NCBI RefSeq assembly: GCF_949774975.1
Contig: NC_083096.1
Coordinates: forward strand, 138,204,673 to 138,268,672
From: Lagenorhynchus albirostris
Lineage: Eukaryota > Chordata > Mammalia > Artiodactyla > Delphinidae
Direction of reading: 5' to 3'
Length of the DNA: 64,000 nt
Positions 12,476 to 23,955 of this stretch are shown piece after piece. The notes below the pieces were generated by a model that had not been told where the DNA came from, ran no database searches, and worked only from the letters and a program-made list of their open reading frames with translations. The first letter of the stretch is position 1. Every line of letters begins with the position of its first letter. The position numbers and the translations under genes were made by a program.

Positions 12476-13149
12476 GAAAAAATATTTGATGTTGTTACTT
12501 ATGATCTACCTTCTGCTTTTCTCTCCAGCCTTCTCCCCCATGGATCTTATTTCTCACTCCCACCCCCAATGAGCTACTCATACTGCTTCCTGGGACTCCC
12601 TGCTTCAGTCTTCTGTCCCCACCACACTCATCCTCACTGCTCCTCCAGTTTGGAAAGCTCCTATCTAACCTGCAATTCTTCTTTTAAAATTTTTTCAAAT
12701 TTTTATTGAAGTATAGTCGATTTGCAATATTGTTTCAGGTATATAGCAAAGTGACTTGGAGATGTAGATGTATAGATATATGTATTCTTTTTTTATTCTT
12801 TTCCATAATAGGTTATTACAAGATATTGAATATAGTTCCCTGCGCTATACAATAAATCCTTGTTGTTTATCTGTTTTATATATGATAGTGTGTATCTGCT
12901 AATCCCATAATCCTAATTTATCCCTCCCCTCCCTTACCCTTTGGTAACCATAAGTTTGTTTTCTATGTCTATATGTCTGTTTCTATTTTGTAAATAAGTT
13001 CATTTGTACTACTTTTTTAGATTCCACATGTAAGTGGTATCATAGAATATTTGTCTTTATCTGAATTCACTTAGTATGATAATTTCTAGGTCTATCTGTG
13101 TTGCTGCAAATGGCATCATTCTTTTTTATGGCTGAGTAATATTCCATTG

Positions 13150-13151
<2 letters not shown>

Positions 13152-13187
<36 letters not shown>

Positions 13188-13224
13188 TGTGTGTCTGTGT
13201 CTGTGTCTGTGTCTGTGTGTGTGT
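13152..13224. repeat. (TG)n microsatellite inside the L1 3' UTR
   Basis: About 73 bp of TG dinucleotides, with TGTC interruptions toward the 3' end, replace the usual ccattgtatatatgtacc segment of this L1 3' UTR. It is likely polymorphic. Confidence 0.95.
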
Positions 13225-13373
13225 ATCACATCTTCTTTATCCATTCATCTGAACAATCAGGTTGCTTCCGTGTCTTGGCTATTGTAAATAGTGCTGCTAT
13301 GAACATTGGGGTGCATGTATCTTTTTGAATTAGTGTTTCCTCTGAATATATACCCAGGAGTGGGATTGCTGGA

Positions 13374-14675
13374 TCATATGCTACCTATTTTTAGTTTTTT
13401 AAGGAATTTCCGTCCTGTTCTCCATAGTGGCTGCACTAATTTACATTCCCACCAATGGTGTAGGAGGGTTCCCTTTTCTCCACACCCTCTCCAGCATTTA
13501 TTATTTGTGGACTTTCTGATGATGGCCATTCTGACTGGTGTGAGGTGATACCTCATTATAGTTTTGATTTGCATTTCTCTGATAATTAATGATGTTGAGC
13601 ATCTTTTCATGTTGGTCATCTGTGTGTCTTCTTTGGAGAAATGTCTGTTTAGGTATTCTGCCCAGTTTTTGATTGGGTTGTTTGGTTTTATTTTGATATT
13701 GAGCTGTTTGTATATTTTGAAAATTAAGCCCCTGTTGGTCGCATCGTTTGCAAGTATTTTCTGCCATTCAGTAGGTGGTCTTTTCATTTTGTCAATGGTT
13801 TCTTTTGCTTTGAAAAAGCTTTTAAGTTTAATTAGAACCCACATGTTTATCTTTGCTTTTCCTTCCTTTGCATTAGGAAACATATCCCCAAAAATATTGC
13901 TATGATTTATGTCAGAGTGTTCCACCTATGTTTTCTTTTAGGAGTTTTATGGTTTCGGGTCTTACATTTACATCTTTGATCCATTTTAAGTTTCTTTTGC
14001 TTTGGGAGACTGACCTAAGAAAATATTGCTACAATTTATGTCGGAGAATATTTTGCCTGTGTTCTGTTCTAAGCGTTTTATTGTGTCATGTCTTTTATTT
14101 AAGTCTTTAAGCCATTTTGAGTTTATTTTTGTGTATGGTATGAGGGTGTGTTCTAACTTGATTGATTTACATGCAGCTGTCTAGCTTTCCAACACCACTT
14201 ACTGAAGAGACTGTCTTTTCTCCATTGTATATTCTTGCCCCCTTTGTCAAAGATTAGTTGACTGTAAGTGGGTGAGTTTATTTCTGAGCTCTCTCTTCTG
14301 TTCCACTGAGCTATATATCTGTTTTCGTGCCAATACCACACTGTTTTGATTACTGTAGCTTTGTAGTAATGTCTGAAATCTGGAGGGGTTATGCCTCCAG
14401 CTTTGTTCTTTTTCCTCAGGATTGATTGCTTTGGCAATTCTGGGTCTGTTATGGTTCCACATAAATTTTAGGATTATTTGTTCTAGTTCTGTGAAAAATG
14501 TCATGGGTAATTTGATAGGGATCACATTAAATCTGTAGATTGCTATGGGTTGTATGACCATTTTAACTATAATAATTGTTCCAATCCAGGAGCATGGGAT
14601 ATCTTTCAGTTTCTTTGAATCATCTTCGATTTCCTTTATCAATGTTTTGTAGTTCTCAGTGTATAAGTCTTTCAC
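13374..14675 (-). pseudogene. L1 ORF2 C-terminal fragment (broken, with internal duplication)
   Basis: Minus-strand frames at 14247-14675, 14153-14437 and 13374-13925 encode the thumb-to-C-terminal region of L1 ORF2. The last contains the cysteine-bearing GEKGTLLHHWWECKLVQPLW segment typical of the ORF2 C-terminus. Frames are interrupted. Between 13891 and about 14148 the sequence is duplicated in tandem. Confidence 0.88.
13891..14148. repeat. Tandem duplication within L1 ORF2, period 129 bp
   Basis: The block starting aaaatattgctatgattt at 13891 recurs, diverged, at 14020 as aaaatattgctacaattt and continues to about 14148. The period is a multiple of three. The two copies differ at roughly a quarter of positions by eye. 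Confidence 0.8.
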
Positions 14676-14727
14676 CTCCTTGGTTAGGTTTATTCCTAGT
14701 TACTTTTTAAATTTTTTTGATGTGATT

Positions 14728-15404
14728 TTAAACGGGATTGTTTTTTACTTTCTCTTCTGTTATTTCATTGTTAGTGTAAAGAAATGCAGCAGATCTCTGT
14801 ATATTACTCTTGTATCCTGATACCTTGCTAAATATATTTATTAGTTCTAATGTTTTTTGTGTGGAGTCTTTAGGGTTTTCTATATAGAGTATCATGTCAT
14901 CTACATATAAAGACAATGTTACCTCTTCCCTTTCCAATTTGGATACTTTTATTTCTTTTTCTTGTCTGATTGCTGTGGCTAGGACTTCCAATACTATGTT
15001 GAATAAAAGTGGTGAGATTGGTCATCCTGTCTTGTTCCAGAATTTAGCAGGAAGGCTTTCAGCTTTTCACTGGTTGGCATTATGTTGGCTGTGGATTTGT
15101 CATAAATGGCTTTTATTATATTCGGATATGTTCCCTCTATACCCACTTTGGCAAGAGTTTTTATCATGAATGGATGTTGAATTATATCAAATGCTTGTTT
15201 TGCATCTATTGAGATGATCATGTGGTTTTTGTCTTTTCTGTTGATATGGTGTATCACATTTATTGATTTGCGTATGTTGAACCATCCTTGTGACCCGGGG
15301 ATGAATCCAACTTGATCATGGTGTATGATCCTTTTTATGTGTTGCTGGATTTGGTTTGCTAATATTTTGTTGAGGATTTTTGCATCTATATTCATCAAAG
15401 ACAT
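14728..15404 (-). pseudogene. L1 ORF2 reverse transcriptase fragment (broken)
   Basis: Two adjacent minus-strand reading frames, about 14994-15404 and 14728-14991, encode recognisable L1 reverse transcriptase. The first includes HHDQVGFIPGSQGW and IDAKQAFD, corresponding to the finger region and first catalytic Asp. The second includes LYVDDMILYIENP, the catalytic double-Asp box, here YVDD where L1 usually has FADD. A frame change separates the two parts, so no functional enzyme is encoded. Confidence 0.9.
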
Positions 15405-16059
15405 TGGCCTGTGATTTTCTTTCTTTCTTTTTTTTTTCTTTGTAATATCTTTGGTTTTAATATCAGGGTGATGGTGGCTTCATAGAATGACTTTAGCAGT
15501 GTTCCCTCATCTTTAATCTTTTAGAAGAGTGTGAGAAGGATCAGTATATATTCTTCATTGTATGTTTAGTAGAATTCCCCAGTGACGCCATCCAGTCCTG
15601 GACTTTTGTTTGCATAACCTGCAATTCTTAATCTAACTAATTCTTCTTCCTCGAAGCACCCCTGCTTCTGCCAGGCAGAATTGGGCACTCTTTTCCCTCT
15701 GTCACTTCATATTTTGAATATATTGTATTTCAGTGATTTTAAGATATTTTCTCTCTCTCACTTTAACATTTCTGCAATAAGGATTTAGCTTACCGTCTGT
15801 AGCATCTTGGAGTCAGTACAATATAGTGTTTGCATTGTAGTTTGTTCTGTGTCTAATATCATTATTTGTGTGTGTGAGCTACCTGAGGATAGAGACTGTG
15901 ATGTATTATCTTTGCATTCCCTAGTGCCTAGACAAAGCACTCAGCCAGTGCTGTAAAACAAATAGGAGAATAAGTGGACAAACAATATAGCTAGGTGTCT
16001 GATTCTGTTGGGTAGCACGATCTTTTTGGATATATGCTAACATCTGAAAAATAACAATA

Positions 16060-16260
16060 ATAACAGCTGTGTAGCGCTTGCTGTATGCCAGGCACTATGT
16101 GAAGCACTTAACATATATAAACTGTTTACTCACTTCATCTTCACGATAGCCTGCTGAGGTAGATTTTATTTTTATCTTCATTTCACAGATGAGGAAACAG
16201 GTTCAGAGGGGTTACACAATGGAGTGGAGCACAAATTGCTACCCCAAGATGTCTCTTTGT
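16060..16260 (-). repeat. MIR
   Basis: Reverse MIR: tatgccaggcactatgtgaa, then tttcacagatgaggaaacag. Confidence 0.85.
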
Positions 16261-16719
16261 CATGTGAATTATTTCGAGCTAAAAACAATCAGTGTTCAAG
16301 AGAGTCGGGAAGAAACTTTGACCTTCCCCCTAAGTGCCTAAAAAAATTTAGATGGAGGATCTATTCCCAGAACAGAGCTATCACCAGAGACACCTAGAGA
16401 GAATATGAGCGAGGAGGGGCCTAAAGAGCAGAGTCCACTCTGCTTCCCATTGTCTCTGCATGGCCCAGAAAACATTTATTTCCCAGACATTTGCCTTTCC
16501 ACCATCTCCATGTGAACTGCCTTCCTCTCAGTTGAAGTCTCAAGCCAGTAGCCTCAACATCCACTTTTTAGCTGAAGATGGTATTTATGGTGACAGCTTC
16601 AGCTATTTGGCAAGTTACTCAGTTTTCCTGGCTCTTTCCCATGTAAACATGTTATTAGACTTTCGTTTGATTGTTTTCTCCTGTTAATCTGTCTCGTAGC
16701 AATTTAATTCTCAGACCAG

Positions 16720-16855
16720 CCAGAAGAACCTAGAAGGGTAGAGGAAATTTCTTCCTCCCCATCAGTAGCATGCCCAAGATCCTATAGCTTAGTGATGATG
16801 GAGCTGGGATTTGAACCCAAGTGCTTTGGCTCCAGAGCCTGCAGATCGCAAATAA
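16720..16855 (-). repeat. MIR
   Basis: Reverse MIR: gagctgggatttgaacccaa and ggctccagagcctgcag. Confidence 0.8.
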
Positions 16856-17029
16856 TAGGATCCTCAGGGCTGTCAACAGGAGATATATTTAGTATTTATA
16901 TAGTCCTAATAATTTCCCCAATTGTTGTTGATGATTATTTTGGTTTCCCTAAGTGGGGCCCCATTGCTCATAGCCTGGTAGAACATCAGTCGTTAAGTTG
17001 TAATCCCCCATTTTTCTTCTCATATCTTT

Positions 17030-17229
17030 TTTTTTTTTTTTTTTTTTTTTTGCGATACGCGGGCCTCTCACTGTTGTGGCCTCTCCCGTTGTGGAGCGCA
17101 GGCTCAGCGGCCATGGCTCACGGGCCCAGCCGCTCCGTGGCATGTGGGATCTTCCCGGACCAGGGCACGAACCCGTGTCCCCTGCATCGGCAGGCGGACT
17201 CTCCACTACTGCGCCACCAGGGAAGCCCT
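17030..17229 (-). mobile_element. CHR-type SINE, antisense
   Basis: This is a short-form copy with a poly(T) tract of about 26 bases and a small internal deletion after the gttgtggagc block. The duplication cttctcatatcttt / cttctcacatcttt (one mismatch) is at 17016-17029 and 17230-17243. Confidence 0.93.
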
Positions 17230-17419
17230 CTTCTCACATCTTTAAACAAGGAACAAGCCATAATTTATTCATGATAAATCAGAGACATTCATATAATGCA
17301 GTTTGGATTTTTCTTTCCACTGTGGCTTATAAAATGTTTTCATAGGATGTTAGAGGTCAAAGGGATAGTAGAAAGAATCAGTTCAGCAGTTTACTTCCTC
17401 TGTCCTCCAGATACACTGG

Positions 17420-17705
17420 GCTCTAGTTAAATGATTATGGGTTCCGAGAGTGTTTTCAAATAAACTTGAGTTCAAATTCCAGTTGAATTCTTATGATTTG
17501 TGTGACCTTGGTCAAGAATCTTAATCCCTCTGAGCCTCAGTTCCCTCATTTTTTTTAATTTTATTTTTTATTATTATTTTTTCCCCTCATTTTTAAAACT
17601 GGAGTTATAATATTATTTTGTATGGGTGTTGTGAGGATTAGATATTATATAAATAAAGGACCAACCACAATGGCACCAAGTAGACGGTAAATAAATGTGA
17701 GCTAT
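17420..17705 (+). repeat. MIR with a T-rich insertion
   Basis: Forward MIR: gagttcaaattccagttgaa, gagcctcagttccctcattt, and a gttgtgaggattagatatta end. It is interrupted at 17554-17583. Confidence 0.85.
17554..17583. mobile_element. T-rich micro-insertion with target duplication in a MIR
   Basis: A T-rich stretch of about 30 bp lies between two copies of ccctcattttt (17543-17553 and 17584-17594), within an otherwise continuous MIR. It looks like an extremely truncated retroposition consisting of the tail alone. Confidence 0.6.
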
Positions 17706-18441
17706 TATTTCAAAAAGAGAGAAGCTATATTTACGTTTAATAAAGTTGTAAAGTATAATCAGAATGGAATTTTTACCTGGCTTTGATTGGCGTTATATTA
17801 AGTCCATGAAGTCACATTCTACAACTTATTCAAGAAAAATAAAGCTCCAATTGGTAGTTAACCATGTTTTTGATAAATAAATAAAAATTAGACGATGATG
17901 TACTAATACTTAAAGCAGTTTGGGTGACGTGTCCCAAAACCTGGAGCGCACGGACGCCTTAGTGCTTAGCATGACTTTTAGGAGTTATGTGATCCTCAGG
18001 TGTGGAAGAGATTTGCTCCCCACCTCATAGCCATGGCTCCTGCACATTTCCAGCCCCTGCAGTTAGGCTCCACATGAGTAAATCTGACTATGAACTGAAG
18101 TGACAGACATCACTTCTAGGCCCAGCTCATAAGCATCAGATGCTCCTTCTTCTCCTACCTTGACAACCATAAGTCCACAGGGTATGATCTGGAAGCATCC
18201 ATCAACCTGGGCTCAGGGTGACTGTGTAATCAGAGTCCCTGTCAGTCCAGGTTGGACATGTAGCTTGAATCAAAGATGAACCTTGGTTGTAACAAGCCAC
18301 TGAGATTTCATGGTTAACCTAGCATACATGTAATATATTAAACCATAGGCCTTCGAAGGTACAGTATTTCAGGCAGTGCTTATAAATTTTAATTTTTACA
18401 ACTGAAAAAAAATCATTCTTTCTTTTATTTCCTTTATTAAT

Positions 18442-19030
18442 GTATCCATCCATTCATCCATCAGGCTATTTATTCAACAGACAGTTTCCTACCACCTATT
18501 CATTGCTAAATTCTAGTCTGGGTACTGAGGATATAATAATTAAAAGGCTCCATCATCCCTGCCTTCTTGGGGCCAGGATCTAACTGGAGAAACAGACGAG
18601 AAAAAGCTAGAATTATAATACAACATGGTAAGGGCTGATAGATAAGGGGAGTGTTATGGGAACCCAGAAAGAGGGACACCAATCCTACTTTTGGGGGAAG
18701 TTGAACAGGGCCTTGGTGGATGAGTAGGAGTTCTATTTGTTTTATGAACGTTTATCGATCAGTTACTCTATGCCAGGTTCTAGGCACTGTGGATATAGTG
18801 GTAAGCAAGACAGGCAAGACAATATATAAAGACATAAATAAGGGAACAAATTAATTTCAGAGTAATATTATGAAGCCCACAAAAGAGGGTGACATGGTAG
18901 GGTTGAACTGAAAGGGGCAACTTTAACTGGGGTGGTCAGGGAGGCTCCTGTGAGGAGGTGACCTGTGAACTGAGTTAACCAGGGCCCATGGACTTCAAGG
19001 CCCTGGGGAGACATGAAAAATGCAGCTCTC
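18442..19030 (+). repeat. Two consecutive old LINE-like repeats
   Basis: Two copies of the 'tgccaggcactg...aagcaagacaggcaag' type lie at about 18442-18720 and 18735-19030. Each shows the 'gtggtcagggaggctcctgt' or equivalent block. They resemble the L2/CR1-class dispersed repeat; the family name is uncertain. Confidence 0.55.
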
Positions 19031-19309
19031 AGGGTAGACAGGGGTGTGGAGCAGAAACTTTACAGGCTTAATGCTGTGTCAGATATTGCTGGATCGTTTT
19101 CTTAGTTTCCTTTGCTTGAAATAGGGAGTTTAAGTCCATCTCCTGCAGTGGAGGTATCCATTATCGGACTTGTGTGTGTTTTTTTTTTGGGCATTTCAGA
19201 AAGCAGTACTCTGAGAAGAGCCAGGAGAGAATGAGCAGTAAGCTTTTAAGCAAAGAAGTTGAAGTCGGCCATTGGCGTGCTTTGTGGGTTTGGAAAACCC
19301 ACAGGCTCT

Positions 19310-19530
19310 GCGGTTAGCAAGGCCTGGGTGTGAAGCCCAGCTCCACGGCCTTTCCAGCTGGCTCATCTTGGGCAAAGGACGACCTCTCTTTGCTTCAGGT
19401 TCCCCATCAATTAACTGGAGACAATAATAACATCTCTCCCATAAGCTGGTTATGAGGCTGAAATAAGATAGCGCCTAAAAGTTCTTAGCATGGCAAGTGG
19501 CAAGAAGAAAACACTCAGTAGTATCAGCTG
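19310..19530 (+). repeat. MIR
   Basis: Forward MIR: gtgaagcccagctccacggc, cccatcaattaactggagac and tggttatgaggctgaaataa. Confidence 0.8.
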
Positions 19531-19639
19531 TGATTGGTATGATTACTATCATTCTCATCTTCATCTTTATTGTCATCATCACCACCGTATTTATTGTGCT
19601 AGGAGGCATTATTCCTCCCTGTCTCTGCAGTGATTTTTT

Positions 19640-19840
19640 TTTTTTGCGGTACGCGGGCCTCTCACCATTGTGGCCTCTCCCATTGCGGAGCACAGGCTCC
19701 GGACGCACAGGCTCAGCGGCCATGGCTCACGGGCCCAGCCGCTCCGCGGCATGTGGGATCTTTCCGGACCGGGGCACGAACCCGTGTTCCCTGCATCGGC
19801 AGGCGGACTCTCAACCACTGCGCCACCACCAGGGAAGCCC
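19640..19840 (-). mobile_element. CHR-type SINE, antisense
   Basis: This is a short-form copy with a perfect 17-bp duplication, ctctgcagtgatttttt, at 19623-19639 and 19841-19857. It carries an extra cac triplet near its tRNA end (gccaccaccaggg). Confidence 0.94.
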
Positions 19841-19857
19841 CTCTGCAGTGATTTTTT

Positions 19858-21600
19858 ATGAGGGCTTTGCTTTCATTTATTTCACAGATTACATTAGACT
19901 CCTATCCCTGGTATATCAAGTCCCAAATTCTCCTCCTGGCAACTGAGGCCCTCTTTTATTTGTTTTTGACCAGAGTAGTTCCACCTCGCCTCCCACTGTT
20001 ATTAACCCTACTCTCATTACTCACATCCCAGGGTTTTCTCCTCCCAGTCAACCTCCATACTTTTATTCAAGCAGGTGTCCACCCAGCTTTGAATGTCCTC
20101 TTTCCTGACTGTAATGAAATATGCTGAGACTCTGCTCTGTGCCAGCCATCAGGGTGGCTACTTTACATATATGATCTCATTTATCCTCACCTCTAAAATG
20201 CAACTGAGACGAGGAGAGAGAAATTTCCTGCCAAATCCAGGCTGCTAGGAAGTAGTGGACGAACATTGGTGATAACTCTGCACTTGCAAGACGGGACTGG
20301 GGACCTACTTCCTCCATCTCTCTGGTCCAGGGGCGTCAGTCCATGTTGTCCATGTTGTTCAAAGTAGGAAGACAGAACCGAGGGCAGGCAGACCAAGGCC
20401 AGAAGAACAAACCAGCACAAGCCTCTCTAGAGACCAAGACTCTTGCCTCAGTGAGTCCCACTCACTCTGAAGAGCCATTGGAGGTTAATGCCGAATTTTC
20501 TCAGCTCTAGATGGAATCCTGTCCTGGGTCCTTGCCTTGCTGAAACTTTCAGGGTAAAACTCAGTGCATGGGTACAGGAGTTTCCTCAGAGCCAACCTAG
20601 TCAGCTCAGCCTGAGGGAGAGGGAATTTTAGTATATGGAGAAATTATAGGTCAGTCTTGGAAAGCTGCAGCCAAAGAAGGGCTTTTAACAGGAAGCCACT
20701 GATCGGCGAAAATCGAGGAAAATCAGGTAGGTAGGATGAGGAGCACGAGTAATGCAAGGCGCACGATGAAGGCCTTAAGGCCGTCAACAGTGCCAGCCAG
20801 GGTGGTTGGAAGGTACTTTTCTGTGGTATAGAAGGAGGGCAGGGCTACTTTCCCAGAAAGTAAACCCACCATGCTCTGCCTCCTGACTTACACCCAGCCT
20901 GGCTTTGTGGGAATTTGCATCCGGTGATCCTGGTGTGATATGGGCACAGGAGGCAGGATTGCGCCCAGGCAGCAATGAGGTCTTTCAGGGACCTGGTCGA
21001 GGAGAGCGACCCACAGGAGACACTCCGTGATACCAGTTTCCTAATGATTTTAGGAGACATATCAAATGGATCAAAATGAAATCCTGCCCATCCTAAAGAA
21101 GTGAATATGGAATGGAAATCTAGGGTGGGACTGGCCGATTCCAGCAGGACTGCATCCAAAATCCTCCCTTCTCCTCCTACGTGTATAACCCCTCTGACCT
21201 CAGGCCCTCTGACCTTTGTAGACAGGCAGCTGAGAAGGCGCATCTAAAAAACAAATGTCCACGTATGTAGGTGAAAGGAACAAAGAGATTTGGATTTTGC
21301 TGCTAGAATTGCTCAGGCTCAGGAGGAAGGGAGGATGCTGTAAAGGTTTGCAAGCTGAGGTTGGGCTCTGTCCCTCCTTTGAAAGTAGCTGCTGGAAGTA
21401 GAAGAGACACAGACAGCCAAAGCTGCCCTGCTGTGTGCCTGCCTGAGAGCAGGGACTCCATAAATATTACTGAAGGGGTGAAAAAGTCATGAACAAGTGA
21501 AAGAAACTATACTCAAGTGGAAAAAAAAGGAAAAATAAAAGTTTTGAAGATGTCATCTAGATTCTTAGCAGTTGAGTCCACCTGACATTCTGAGCCCTCT
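19858..21600. other. Intronic tract
   Basis: No gene. A short reverse MIR fragment lies at about 20120-20220 (ttacatatatgatctcattt). The rest shows no recognisable feature. Confidence 0.5.
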
Positions 21601-21930
21601 CCTAGGTTCTTACGGAAATCATCTCATTTAACTCACAAGTTTATGATGTGAAGTTTATTAGTCCCCATTTTACAGATCAAGAAACTGAGGCGCCCAGAAG
21701 CGAAATTATTGCCTAAGGTCATACTGGTTATTGGAAGACTGGGATTCGCTCACCACCGTCCATTGATTGGATGCTTGTTATGAGCCTGATAATGTGTTTT
21801 ATATGCAATATCCATTGTATGTCTCATAGTCACCCTGCAAGGAAGGTGTTTTACTCTCCCCATTTTGTTGATGAGGAAACTAAGATTTCAAGGCCTGGAT
21901 CCCAGGCGTGAGTCTAGAACTGGGTCCAGA
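21600..21930 (-). repeat. Two adjacent MIR fragments
   Basis: Reverse MIR at about 21600-21745 (ccattttacagatcaagaaa) is followed by a second reverse MIR at about 21755-21930 (cccattttgttgatgaggaa). Confidence 0.8.
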
Positions 21931-23029
21931 GCATGAGATGTATGTTGTTTCTGTGCTAAGAAGCCTCAAAGGCAACAAGGGACAACACCTTTTGAGCAGT
22001 GCGAGGTGCCCAGACTCTGAATCTTGGGCACGCCGCCATGATGCAAAGAGGGAGGCGATGGGGATCCACCTACCTCTCCCTGAACCTCTGTCTCGCTTAT
22101 GTCATCTGTGCTGCTTACCAGCTCTGGAATCAGCCAGAGAAAGAACAGCCTGGACACAGCCATGCACTGGCAGAGTGGCTCTGAGCACCTGGTTCTGTCT
22201 GGCTCTTTGCACGATCTCCTCACACCTTGTACCTGTTTTTCCTCTCCTTCTGGGAGTGACGTGAGTGAAGCCCCCTCCACTCCCTCTCAGTCATTCGTCA
22301 CTCCTTTCCTGAACCAGAAACGGACTGCTTCATTTTATGTCTGGGAAAGGGAAGCCTCGGAGGGATTTTTTGTTTTTTTTTTTAAGGTTAGGAAACTAAA
22401 TCATATGGTTTCTAAATGCTTGTCTTTAGTCTCAGGATGCAGATACTTAGGGCTTAACCCCTATACGGGTCAAAGGCATCTCCCATGGGATCCGCATCAC
22501 CCTGTACTTCCCCCTCAGGGCACCTGGCACAGCACATTGTTATTGCTCATGCGCGGCTTCCCACTAGACCTTGAACTCAGGAGGAGCAGGGGCAATGTCT
22601 GTTTCCACATTGTGTCCCTAGCTTCCAGGGCAGCGCTTGAAACATAGCAATTACAAAATGAATCATTCTGTTGAATGAACAAAGTCATATATACAGTGGT
22701 GATGACTCATGTGCCCCTGAGAGTGTGTCCTTACAGTGGTATGGTACCCTCCAGGAGGTACACTTCCATATTCTAGGCCAGGATAGAGAGACGCAGCCCA
22801 GTTCCTTTTCTGCATCTAGTCCCATGTTTCAGAAAGAGAAGAATGCCGGTGAGAGTCTTCATGATACATCCGAAAGAGTCAGGCCTCGGTTCACATCCTA
22901 ACTCTTCCACTTCATAACTGGGGAGTGTTGGGCCAGTTACAGGATGCTTTCAACTGGGGGAGGACTTCCCACAATAAGAGCAGGTACATATTCAAAAAGA
23001 AACAAGAAGACAAGAATCAAAGCAAATAA

Positions 23030-23285
23030 AAACCTAATACTTACATGATGTTCACTAGATGGAAGACACTATTTTGAGTGTATTGAATATTATACCCTAC
23101 TTAATCATCACAACTACTTGAGGTGTAGGCACTATATCCTGAGGCTCATTTTACAGATGCGCAAACTCAGACACAGAGGGCATGCGTGTTTACCCAGGGT
23201 CACACAGCTAGTAAGTGGCAGAGCCAAGATTTGAACCCGGCAGCCTGGTCCCAATGCCCATATTCCTAACCTCTGCACTTACTGT
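23030..23285 (-). repeat. MIR
   Basis: Well-preserved reverse MIR: cattttacagatgcgcaaac, ggtcacacagctagtaagtg and gatttgaacccggcagcctg. Confidence 0.92.
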
Positions 23286-23299
23286 TTCTATCAAGATGA

Positions 23300-23500
23300 T
23301 ACAGAAGGAGCTTGGATGTAGGATTCAGAAGGTCTTCAAGCGTGCTGACTTCAGATCTGCTGCTTACTGAATGTGACTTGGGGCAGATTACTTAACCTCT
23401 CTGGGCTATGTAATGTCCTCATTATAGCATGAGGGTAATAAAACAAGGTAATGAATGAGATAATATATTAGGTGGAGCTTTAAAAGTTATAAAGCTCTTA
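23300..23500 (+). repeat. MIR
   Basis: Forward MIR: ttacttaacctctctgggct and gtaatgaatgagataatata. Confidence 0.75.
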
Positions 23501-23662
23501 GCCCTTCTAAGTATGAAGTAGATATTAAGTGTTAGATGTCAGAGAGCTTTGAATGATAAAACGAGGTGCTTGCCGTATATGCTTTGGATCTGCAAAAACA
23601 ATGGGGACTTTTTTTTTTCAGAACAGAGCAGAATGGAGGTGGGGAGGGAGGGAGGGTGGGTG

Positions 23663-23692
23663 AATGGATGGATGGATGGATGGATGGATGGA
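23663..23692. repeat. (TGGA)n microsatellite
   Basis: There are about seven copies of tgga, after a short ggga-rich stretch. Confidence 0.95.
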
Positions 23693-23764
23693 CGGAGAGA
23701 GAGTTTTATCAGTATGTTAGAAGACATACTTCAAGTAGAGGACACTTAACAAAGGAAATGTGTA

Positions 23765-23955
23765 AGAAGCAGCACATTATCATGGGCTTGGAGTTGGGGA
23801 TTAGACAGTTGGAGTGGGGTGGGTGTCCAATCCCAGGACTTCCACCTTCTAGCTGTTTGAACCTAAGCCTGCAACTTCACCTCTCTGAGCCTCAGCGTCC
23901 TTCTCTGTCAAATAAGTGATAATAAAACCTTACTCATTGGCTTGTCATGAAAATT
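23765..23955 (+). repeat. MIR
   Basis: Forward MIR: cttgaggc-like start, cacctctctgagcctcagcg and gtcatgaaaattaaatctga. Confidence 0.75.

Larger units (their letters stand above)
12681..15614 (-). mobile_element. 5'-truncated LINE-1, antisense to DAB1
   Basis: A 2.93-kb L1 3' portion is flanked by a perfect 15-bp duplication, taacctgcaattctt, at 12666-12680 and 15615-15629. On the minus strand it runs from the reverse transcriptase region of ORF2 (about 15404 downward) through the C-terminus (ending near 13374) into the 3' UTR. ORF2 is broken into several frames, so the copy is dead. The 3' UTR holds a TG repeat at 13152-13224. The element also has an internal tandem duplication of 129-bp period. 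Confidence 0.95.

Noticed and set aside
13374..13925. 183-codon minus-strand ORF
   Set aside because: It is the decayed C-terminus of L1 ORF2, not a host gene.
13564..14110. Hydrophobic plus-strand ORFs that look like membrane proteins
   Set aside because: They are the antisense strand of L1 ORF2, whose A-rich coding strand yields Phe/Leu-rich reverse frames.
22099..22647. 182-codon plus-strand ORF
   Set aside because: No recognisable domain, low-complexity composition, no splice or promoter context; consistent with chance in a moderately GC-rich intron.
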